Origin: JBARCX01 sp049794535
Lineage (GTDB): Bacteria; Pseudomonadota; Gammaproteobacteria; Xanthomonadales; Rhodanobacteraceae
Direction: 5' to 3'
Length of the DNA stretch: 7,609 nt
Assembly: GCA_049794535.1 (NCBI GenBank)
Contig: JBARCX010000028.1
Span: 1 to 7,609 of the forward strand
Of the stretch, positions 1 to 4,706 are shown piece after piece. The notes under the pieces are model-generated. The model had not been told where the DNA came from. It saw only the letters and a program-made list of their open reading frames with translations, and ran no database searches. How positions within the stretch are numbered: the first letter of the stretch is position 1; each line of letters begins with the position of its first letter. A program made the position numbers and the translations under genes.

Positions 1-305
1 TAGAGCGGACCGTGCGCTTTTGCATGTTTCTTATCGAGTGCGCCGGCGAGCTTTAGCGCATCCGGATTCACCTGCAGCACGGCATGCAGGCCAAGGCCAG
101 CCTGATCGATGTGCTGGATGCGTGTGATGAATTGCTGTACCAGTGCCTGGCTATTTAGCGTGCCGGCACTCATGCGCTGTTGCAGGGTGGCAATCGAGGC
201 GTAGGTATCGCTGGTGTCCTGTGCGGCTAGCGGCGCACTGGCCAGGCCCGCACAGGTCAAGGATGTAGTGATGAATACGGTACGAGCGAAGGGCGAACGG
301 ATCAC
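1..305 (-). CDS. Exported amidase (amidase signature family), N-terminal fragment cut by the window edge
   Basis: The open frame runs from a GTG at 305 leftwards off the window, 101 complete codons with no stop. The first ~28 residues look like a Sec signal peptide: Arg3 and Arg8, a hydrophobic stretch, and an alanine-rich end PLAA-QD. The mature start (YASIATLQQRMSAGTLNSQ, then ITRIQHID, VNPDALKLAGALD and GPL) matches the start of the amidase-signature fold as in secreted peptide amidases, where GPLxGIP normally follows. The Ser-cisSer-Lys catalytic residues lie outside the window. Members hydrolyse amide bonds; the substrate cannot be told from this part. GTG is chosen because GGAGG lies five bases upstream and the nearest upstream ATG is out of frame. 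The gene is divergent from the cytochrome genes. Family assignment is from recognised motifs; peptide amidase activity is inferred. Confidence 0.8.
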   Translation of the reverse strand, partial: MIRSPFARTVFITTSLTCAGLASAPLAAQDTSDTYASIATLQQRMSAGTLNSQALVQQFITRIQHIDQAGLGLHAVLQVNPDALKLAGALDKKHAKAHGPL

Positions 306-310
306 GGCGG

Positions 311-315
311 CCTCC
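311..315 (-). promoter_or_regulatory. Shine-Dalgarno site fixing the GTG start of the amidase
   Basis: On the minus strand this reads GGAGG, with five bases (CCGCC) before the GTG at 305-303. This supports the non-ATG start of the amidase over the out-of-frame ATG further upstream. Confidence 0.7.
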
Positions 316-340
316 AGAGTGATGCTGCATGGATAGTTAT

Positions 341-355
341 GCGACACGTTGTCGC
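341..355. promoter_or_regulatory. Candidate operator: 15-bp palindrome in the divergent promoter region
   Basis: GCGACA-CGT-TGTCGC is a perfect 6-bp inverted repeat with a 3-bp centre. It lies 36 bp upstream of the amidase start and 62 bp upstream of the preferred cytochrome start, where a repressor or activator could control both divergent units. The sequence shows only the symmetry. Binding is inferred and no regulator is identified. Confidence 0.35.
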
Positions 356-404
356 GCTACCTCAGCTTAATCGCACGCGCACCGTTTCGCGCATGGGTGG
401 CGCC

Positions 405-410
405 TATACT
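405..410 (+). promoter_or_regulatory. Possible -10 element for the cytochrome operon
   Basis: TATACT is one mismatch from the sigma-70 -10 consensus and ends six bases before the ATG at 417, so a transcript would begin at or next to the start codon. No good -35 hexamer is seen 16-18 bp upstream (CCGTTT at 382-387 is the best). If real, the mRNA would be leaderless, which fits the lack of a Shine-Dalgarno sequence before 417. Confidence 0.35.
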
Positions 411-416
411 TTTGAC

Positions 417-1208
417 ATGAGCACGCATGCCAGCACGTCCGTCAACCGGCACCGATTCCGGCCCGCAGCCATCACCCTACGGTGTGGCTTCCTAGGCACC
501 CTCATGCTGACGTTGTCGCTCGTTACGTGCCACGTGCGTGCTGCGGATGACGCCGCCACACCTACTATCCCCGACACCCTGCAGCAGCGTATTGCCAGTT
601 GTACGGGTTGCCATGGCGTATATGGCGAGGGTTCGGCGGACAGCGGTTTCTTTCCGCGTTTGGCGGGGAAGCCGGCTGGCTATCTCGCGCGCCAGTTGCA
701 GGATTTTCAAGACGGCGTACGCAAATACGCACCCATGGAATACACCGTGCGTCAGCTGAGTCCGGCATACATGCACGAGATCGCCGGATACTTTGCCGCG
801 CAACAAGTGCCTTATCAGCGTATGCCGGTGCCGAGCTTGGCGCCTGCCGTGCTGCGACGTGGCGGTCAGCTGGTTGCTGAGGGCGATCCGGCGCTGAAGG
901 TGCCTGCTTGCCAGAGTTGCCATGGCAAGCAGCTCACCGGTGTGGAGCCCAATATCCCAGGACTGGTAGGCCTGCCGTATGACTATCTAAGCTCGCAGCT
1001 TGGCTCATGGCGCACGGGTACGCGCGCTTCGGCCGCGCCTGATTGCATGGCGGAAGTGGCAAATCGGCTGAGCCCATCCGACATCACCGCAGTCTCCGCC
1101 TGGCTGGCTAGTCATGAGGTGCCTGCCGATACGCACGCGCAGTCAGCCGGCTCGGTGAACCCGCCGCTCGCCTGCGGTGTGCTGGGCGCGAAAGGGGACG
1201 GCACATGA
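417..1208 (+). CDS. Periplasmic diheme cytochrome c (class I, cytochrome c4-like)
   Basis: This 263-residue protein has a signal peptide: an Arg-rich start, a hydrophobic core at about residues 24-38, and likely cleavage after VRA at residue 42. Two CxxCH heme sites follow, CTGCH at 62-66 and CQSCH at 165-169. Each is followed about 40-45 residues later by a plausible distal Met, M107 (YAPMEY) and M211 (DCMAEV). The twofold repeat of roughly 100 residues is the cytochrome c4-like plan: covalent hemes, periplasmic electron shuttling. The frame is also open to an ATG at 339, but that would give a 26-residue-longer hydrophilic leader before the signal peptide, so 417 is preferred even though neither start has a clear ribosome site. 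The stop overlaps the next start (ATGA), so the two cytochromes are almost certainly co-transcribed and coupled. It probably accepts electrons from, or passes them to, the triheme neighbour. Two extra cysteines occur near the C-terminus (C210, C253). Confidence 0.85.
   Translation: MSTHASTSVNRHRFRPAAITLRCGFLGTLMLTLSLVTCHVRAADDAATPTIPDTLQQRIASCTGCHGVYGEGSADSGFFPRLAGKPAGYLARQLQDFQDGVRKYAPMEYTVRQLSPAYMHEIAGYFAAQQVPYQRMPVPSLAPAVLRRGGQLVAEGDPALKVPACQSCHGKQLTGVEPNIPGLVGLPYDYLSSQLGSWRTGTRASAAPDCMAEVANRLSPSDITAVSAWLASHEVPADTHAQSAGSVNPPLACGVLGAKGDGT
1192..1198 (+). promoter_or_regulatory. Shine-Dalgarno site of the triheme cytochrome gene
   Basis: AAGGGGA lies six bases before the ATG at 1205, inside the end of the diheme cytochrome gene. 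It gives the second cytochrome its own ribosome entry in addition to coupling through the ATGA overlap. Confidence 0.55.
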
Positions 1209-2512
1209 AGTGGCTGAAGTGCCTGTTGTTCCAGATCGTCCTTCTGATAGTGCTACTCGCCGTGGCACTTGGCGTCTGGTTATTCCTGGCATCACATCGC
1301 GGGCGCGCACCGACGCCGAGTACTGCAAATCAGGCCGACGCGACTGCGTTAAAGGATCCCGCGTTGATCGCTCGCGGCGAATATCTCGCCACGGTAGGTG
1401 ACTGCGCCGCCTGCCATACCACGCAAGGTGGGCAGCGTTATGCCGGTGGACGCGTGCTGCCTACGCCGTTCGGCAATGTTCCGTCACCCAACCTCACACC
1501 CGATCGCGAAACCGGGCTGGGCGATTGGAACTTCGAGGACTTCTGGCGCGCGCTACATAGCGGTGTCGGTCGCAAAGGCGAACTGCTGTATCCAGTGTTC
1601 TCCTATACCTCGTACACCAAAGTAAATCGCGATGACGCATGGGCGATCTTCGCCTACCTGCAGTCTTTACGGCCGGTGCAACATATCGCCAAGCCACTGG
1701 ATTTGGACTTTCCTTACAGCGTGCGCAGCGGGCTTGCTGTGTGGCGCGCGATGTACTTCACGGAAGGTGTTTACCAGCCCAACCCCAACCAGTCGGCACA
1801 ATGGAATCGAGGCGCCTATCTGGTGCAAGGACTCGGCCATTGCAACGAATGCCATGCCGCTCGCGACACGCTGGGTGGCATCACCACAGCACCATCGCTG
1901 TCCGGTGGCCAGATCCCGGCACAGAACTGGTACGCCCCGGACCTCAGCATGCAAGCCAACGGTGGCCTGCAGGGTTGGAGCGAACAAGACATCGTCGACT
2001 TGCTGAAAACCGGTCAATCAGCCCGTGGCACGGCGTTCGGCCCGATGGCCGAAGTCGTCGCGCAAGGCACCCAGCATATGAATGAGGCCGATCTGCGTGC
2101 GATCGCTACCTACCTGCAATCGTTACCGGCGCGTGTACCGCCGAAACCACAGGACGGCTTGTTTGATGGCAAAGCATTGGCGGAGCAGGGCACCAAAATC
2201 TACGCGCAGAACTGTGCCGATTGCCACGGTAAGGATGGCAACGGTGTAGCCGGCATCTATCCCCCGCTCAACGGGAATTCCTCAGTTAACGAACCGACGG
2301 GCATCAACGCAACTCGCGTGGTGCTACTTGGTGGTTTCCCGCCGGTGACTGCGGGTAATCCGCGACCGTACTCCATGCCGCCATTCGCGCAGAAGTTAGG
2401 TGATGCTGATGTTGCCGCGGTGGTGACCTACATCCGCCAAGCATGGTCGAACAAGGCGCCCGCAGTGCAGGAGCGTGATGTGAGCAAATATCGGAATACG
2501 CCGATCGAGTGA
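1205..2512 (+). CDS. Membrane-anchored triheme cytochrome c, dehydrogenase cytochrome-subunit type
   Basis: The 435-residue protein begins with a short basic segment and one uncleaved-looking membrane helix (about residues 7-29). It then carries three cytochrome c domains with CAACH at 67-71, CNECH at 213-217 and CADCH at 337-341. This length and three-domain order match the cytochrome subunits of membrane alcohol, gluconate and some molybdenum aldehyde dehydrogenases, which hand electrons from the periplasmic catalytic subunit to ubiquinone or a terminal oxidase. Family motifs such as GGRVLPTPFG, SPNLTPD and LYP..SYTSYTK follow heme 1. Distal Met candidates are M281 (GPMAEV) for heme 2 and M391 (YSMPPF) for heme 3. 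No Met lies between heme 1 and residue 183, and the usual PxMPY-type segment reads PVFSY. The gene starts inside the diheme gene's stop. No catalytic subunit is adjacent, so the substrate is unknown. Confidence 0.85.
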   Translation: MKWLKCLLFQIVLLIVLLAVALGVWLFLASHRGRAPTPSTANQADATALKDPALIARGEYLATVGDCAACHTTQGGQRYAGGRVLPTPFGNVPSPNLTPDRETGLGDWNFEDFWRALHSGVGRKGELLYPVFSYTSYTKVNRDDAWAIFAYLQSLRPVQHIAKPLDLDFPYSVRSGLAVWRAMYFTEGVYQPNPNQSAQWNRGAYLVQGLGHCNECHAARDTLGGITTAPSLSGGQIPAQNWYAPDLSMQANGGLQGWSEQDIVDLLKTGQSARGTAFGPMAEVVAQGTQHMNEADLRAIATYLQSLPARVPPKPQDGLFDGKALAEQGTKIYAQNCADCHGKDGNGVAGIYPPLNGNSSVNEPTGINATRVVLLGGFPPVTAGNPRPYSMPPFAQKLGDADVAAVVTYIRQAWSNKAPAVQERDVSKYRNTPIE

Positions 2513-2581
2513 AGCCGCCAACGGCGCAACGGAATCGCCAGCATGCATTTCGGCGATGGAACGGTGCAACTGCAAGCGGCT
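2513..2581. other. Folded intergenic segment after the cytochrome genes, with a 24-bp imperfect palindrome
   Basis: ATCGCC (2534-2539) is matched by GGCGAT (2552-2557) around a central ATGCAT, giving a 24-bp imperfect palindrome at 2534-2557. Outer arms AGCCGC (2513-2518) and GCGGCT (2576-2581) could enclose it. There is no T-run, so it is not a textbook Rho-independent terminator. It may end cytochrome transcription or be an operator for the AraC-family gene just downstream. The function is inferred from symmetry and position only. Confidence 0.35.
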
Positions 2582-2601
2582 CATATCAAAGCGGTGATAA
2601 G

Positions 2602-2635
2602 CTCGGGTCGGTCCGAATGTAGGTCAGTCCCCGAG
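2602..2635 (+). other. Possible 5' leader stem-loop before the AraC-family gene
   Basis: CTCGGG at 2602-2607 is complementary to CCCGAG at 2630-2635, with a 22-base loop, ending ten bases before the ATG at 2646. TGATAA at 2595-2600 is a weak -10-like hexamer just upstream. No Shine-Dalgarno sequence is visible between the stem and the ATG. The pairing could be chance. Confidence 0.25.
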
Positions 2636-2645
2636 TCTGCCTGCC

Positions 2646-3473
2646 ATGCCTGAATTCGAAGTCAGCCACTTGCTGGATACGGGCACCGTCGCGGTGAGCG
2701 ATGTCCACTGCGGAGGTGTTTGTCGTCATCGCAGCGCTGAAGAATGTGTATCGACGACACATCTCGTCTTCCCCTATCGCGGTGTTTACATGCGGCACGT
2801 GGGGCGCGATCAGGCGGTGGCTGATGCGAATCACGTGCTGTTCTTCAATGCTGGCGAGGGCTATCAGGTCAGTCATCCGATTGAGGGCGGCGATGCAAGC
2901 CTGTCGCTTGGCCTCTCGGAATCCATCCTGCATGAGCTCATACCCCGTTCGCTTTTGAACGAGCGTGGAGAGTTCAGATTCCGCCGCCAGTATCAGCGCA
3001 TCGACCCACGCGCGCAGGCTTTAGTCGCGTTGCTTCGACATAGTCTGGAAAACCGGACTATTGAGCCCCTGGAGGCCGAGGGCCTGTTGCTGACCCTGGT
3101 GTGCCGCAGCGTGGGGCCGCGTACTTCGCGAGAGCCTGGTGCAACGTATGCTCGTCGCCGGTTGGCGGATCGCGTCAAAGTTCTTTTGGCCAGTGATCTT
3201 TCCCGGCGCTGGGCGCTGGCGGATATCGCTGCAGAGATCGGTGGTTCGCCGGTGTATCTCACGCAGATATTCCAACAGGTCGAAGGCATTCCTCTCTATC
3301 GCTATCACCTACGGCTGCGTCTGGCGCGAGCCTTGGATTTGATTGCTGAATACGACGATCTATCCGCGTTGGCTGCAGAGCTGGGCTTTTCCAGCCATAG
3401 CCACTTCGCGGCCGCTTTCCGACAGGCTTATGGCAGATCACCGACGGCCTTCAAGCAATCCGCTCAGCGCTGA
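2646..3473 (+). CDS. AraC/XylS-family transcriptional regulator with an N-terminal Cys/His cluster
   Basis: The 275-residue protein has the two-part AraC layout. Residues ~1-160 form a cupin-like effector domain (HLVFPYRGVYMRHVG, VLFFNAGEGYQVSHP, GGDASLSL). Residues ~170-272 form the DNA-binding domain, with a first helix-turn-helix at about 189-210 (LADIAAEIGGSPVYLTQIFQ) and a second at about 238-262 ending in the family signature LGFSSHSHFAAAFRQAYGRSPTAF. Near the N-terminus H21, C22, C26, H28 and C34 sit in a 14-residue stretch that could bind metal or sense thiol-reactive compounds; this is inferred. The ATG at 2646 gives the expected N-terminus although no ribosome site precedes it; a GTG at residue 17 would cut into the domain. 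It lies 109 bp upstream of the microprotein and hydrolase genes on the same strand and probably controls them, itself, or the cytochromes upstream. The family is certain; the target and effector are not. Confidence 0.88.
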   Translation: MPEFEVSHLLDTGTVAVSDVHCGGVCRHRSAEECVSTTHLVFPYRGVYMRHVGRDQAVADANHVLFFNAGEGYQVSHPIEGGDASLSLGLSESILHELIPRSLLNERGEFRFRRQYQRIDPRAQALVALLRHSLENRTIEPLEAEGLLLTLVCRSVGPRTSREPGATYARRRLADRVKVLLASDLSRRWALADIAAEIGGSPVYLTQIFQQVEGIPLYRYHLRLRLARALDLIAEYDDLSALAAELGFSSHSHFAAAFRQAYGRSPTAFKQSAQR

Positions 3474-3497
3474 GAGCCTGTGGGCCGGCGCATAGAA

Positions 3498-3538
3498 ACC
3501 ACTAAAGATTTCGACAGCGGCTATCTGCGTAGAGTGGT
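3498..3538. promoter_or_regulatory. Candidate regulator site: spaced inverted repeat upstream of the microprotein-hydrolase pair
   Basis: ACCACT (3498-3503) and AGTGGT (3533-3538) form a perfect 6-bp inverted repeat separated by 29 bp, in the gap between the AraC-family gene and the microprotein. A promoter for the downstream pair would be expected here. TACGTAT at 3543-3549 is a weak -10-like sequence with no convincing -35. Assigning the repeat to the AraC-family protein is inference, and that family often uses direct rather than inverted half-sites. Confidence 0.25.
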
Positions 3539-3549
3539 CTGCTACGTAT

Positions 3550-3564
3550 GCCCGGTAGGCGGGC
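3550..3564 (+). other. Small GC-rich hairpin just before the microprotein ribosome site
   Basis: GCCCG (3550-3554) pairs with CGGGC (3560-3564) around the loop GTAGG. It ends six bases before the GGAG at 3571-3574, so it could affect ribosome access to the microprotein or help end the AraC-gene transcript. It has no T-run. Confidence 0.3.
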
Positions 3565-3570
3565 CATTAC

Positions 3571-3574
3571 GGAG
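3571..3574 (+). promoter_or_regulatory. Shine-Dalgarno site of the 47-aa protein gene
   Basis: GGAG lies eight bases before the ATG at 3583, with AAGG closer in at 3577-3580. This is the clearest ribosome site in the AraC-hydrolase segment and is part of the case that this very short frame is translated. Confidence 0.6.
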
Positions 3575-3582
3575 ATAAGGCC

Positions 3583-3726
3583 ATGAGTGAGAAAACGTGC
3601 GCAGCCTGTGACTACAAGCTTGATGAGAATGCCATCAAGGTCAAAATCGGGGATCGTGTTGTTGAAGTCTGCTGTGAGGAATGCGCGCAGAAACTTCGTG
3701 AAGCCAATCAGAAGAAGTCGTCATGA
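3583..3726 (+). CDS. 47-aa cysteine-rich protein, probable small zinc-ribbon/TRASH-like metal-binding domain
   Basis: The frame runs ATG 3583 to TGA 3724-3726 and encodes 47 residues with five cysteines: C6-x2-C9 (CAAC) near the start and C30-C31-x2-C34 (CCEEC) about 20 residues later. The region between them (ALKV/GDRVVEV-like alternation) suggests a short beta hairpin, followed by a helix (AQKLREANQ) and a Lys/Ser tail. This plan fits one small zinc-ribbon, treble-clef or TRASH/YHS-like metal site. There is no signal peptide, so it should be cytoplasmic. Evidence that it is real includes a good GGAG site, an ATGA overlap with the hydrolase start, and spaced cysteine pairs. By hand count it is about 48% GC, lower than the genes around it appear. 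A role as metal chaperone, redox partner or regulator is possible; none is shown. I do not recognise a named family. Confidence 0.75.
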   Translation: MSEKTCAACDYKLDENAIKVKIGDRVVEVCCEECAQKLREANQKKSS

Positions 3727-4604
3727 ACGGTAAAGATTTCTTCGCGGGTCGGCGCGGCGTCGAAACGCCATCAGGAAAGATCAGCTACGTAGAACATGGC
3801 AGCGGTCCGGTCGCGTTGTTCGTACATGGTGTCCTGCTCAATAGTTACCTTTGGCGCCACCAGCTTGCACAACTCGGTGATACCCGGCGTTGTATTGCCG
3901 TAGATTTACTAGCGCACGGTGGCACGGAAATATCCGATAGTCAGGATGTTTCGGTAACCGCCAACGCGCACATGCTGGCGCAGTTTCTGGATGCACTGAA
4001 GATCGACCAGGTGGATCTAGTGGGCAACGACAGCGGTGGCGGCATCTGCCAGATATTCGCAGCGCTGTATCCGGAGCGGATTCGCAGTCTCGTACTCACC
4101 AATTGCGACGCGCATGATAATTGGCCGCCCGAACCTTTCAAACCCTTTGTCGCCATGGTCGCTGCAGGTGGTTTGCCGGAAACCTTGAATACGATGCTTG
4201 TCGATAAATCGGTCTATCGGTCACCTCAGGCACTGGGCCCGGCATACGAACGGCCAGAAGCTGTGGCGGACGATACGATCGAGACGTACCTGCGACCATT
4301 CACTGACTCAACAAAGCGTATGCGTGACATTGAGCGCTTCGTCAACGCATTCGATTGCCACCATACCGTTGATATCGAGAAGCAGCTAAGTCATCTGCAG
4401 GCACCCACACTCATTGTGTGGGCCACGGATGATATTTACTTCGACCTGAAGTGGTCGCACTGGCTGGAGAGGACGATCCCTGGAACCAGGCGACGTGTGG
4501 AGTTCGAATCCGCTCGCATCTTCTTTCCGGAGGAGCGTTCGAGCGAGTTCAACAAAGAGCTCAAAGCCCATTGGGCTATCAGCTCCAGTGCGAGTTCAAA
4601 CTAG
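3723..4604 (+). CDS. Alpha/beta-fold hydrolase with an Asp nucleophile elbow (GNDSGG), haloalkane dehalogenase/epoxide hydrolase-like
   Basis: The 293-residue protein has the alpha/beta hydrolase core. An oxyanion-type HG turn is at 35-36 (LFVHGVLLN), D61 follows in AVDLLAHGGTE, the nucleophile elbow is LVGNDSGGG at 99-107, and the acid-strand motif IVWATDD is at 231-237. In the elbow the central residue is D103, as in haloalkane dehalogenases and epoxide hydrolases, not Ser as in esterases. The cap region spans roughly 130-215. The usual catalytic His before the last helix (GHF..EE) is not at its normal place: the aligned segment is ARIFFPEER with Ile266 there. H246 or H283 might substitute. 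It lacks a signal peptide and is likely cytoplasmic. Its ATG overlaps the microprotein stop (ATGA), so it depends on translational coupling. Substrate unknown; the dehalogenase or epoxide label is only a fold-level guess. Confidence 0.82.
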   Translation: MNGKDFFAGRRGVETPSGKISYVEHGSGPVALFVHGVLLNSYLWRHQLAQLGDTRRCIAVDLLAHGGTEISDSQDVSVTANAHMLAQFLDALKIDQVDLVGNDSGGGICQIFAALYPERIRSLVLTNCDAHDNWPPEPFKPFVAMVAAGGLPETLNTMLVDKSVYRSPQALGPAYERPEAVADDTIETYLRPFTDSTKRMRDIERFVNAFDCHHTVDIEKQLSHLQAPTLIVWATDDIYFDLKWSHWLERTIPGTRRRVEFESARIFFPEERSSEFNKELKAHWAISSSASSN

Positions 4605-4706
4605 CTAGGTGTTGCGGCATAGGGAGCACCTACTATCGCCAAGCCAACATTTGCTATGGCTTGGCGATGGGGTATTCGATCAGCCAAGCCACAGTACAAG
4701 CCATGA
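4605..4706. other. Convergent intergenic region with nested stem-loops
   Basis: This gap lies between the hydrolase (plus) and the RND adaptor (minus). It holds a first small stem TAGGTG/CACCTA (4606-4611 with 4627-4632), the strong hairpin annotated separately, and a third copy of the arm sequence GCCAAGCCA at 4683-4691. No gene is seen. Confidence 0.5.
4635..4668. terminator. Probable bidirectional transcription terminator hairpin
   Basis: A perfect 12-bp stem (4635-4646 with 4657-4668, arms ATCGCCAAGCCA and TGGCTTGGCGAT) encloses a 10-base loop. It sits 30 bp past the hydrolase stop and about 38 bp past the adaptor stop on the other strand, the expected place for a shared terminator of two convergent operons. 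Neither side has a T-run, so termination may be Rho-assisted, or the hairpin may protect 3' ends. The role is inferred from stem strength and location. Confidence 0.6.

Noticed and set aside
339..416. Upstream ATG at 339 as the start of the diheme cytochrome
   Set aside because: It adds 26 residues before an already long signal-peptide N-region, has no clear ribosome site, and overlaps the palindrome and the possible -10 element.
412..417. Perfect TTGACA as a -35 box
   Set aside because: No -10-like hexamer is found 16-18 bp downstream (ACGTCC at 435-440), and it would place the start of transcription inside the cytochrome coding region.
525..536. LVTC in the cytochrome signal peptide as a lipoprotein lipobox
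   Set aside because: The -1 position is Thr, not Gly, Ala or Ser, and a normal signal peptidase I site (VRA-AD) lies just downstream.
492..923. 143-codon open frame on the minus strand opposite the diheme cytochrome
   Set aside because: Its translation shows no domain or sensible composition; the plus-strand frame has two heme motifs and a signal peptide, so this is an antisense shadow.
3463..3474. Perfect 12-bp palindrome CTCAGCGCTGAG over the AraC-gene stop
   Set aside because: It has no loop so cannot form a stable hairpin, it lies in coding sequence, and it is short enough to be chance.
4565..4577. AGCCC-ATT-GGGCT hairpin near the end of the hydrolase gene
   Set aside because: The stem is only 5 bp and lies in coding sequence, without a T-run; the 12-bp hairpin downstream is a much better terminator.
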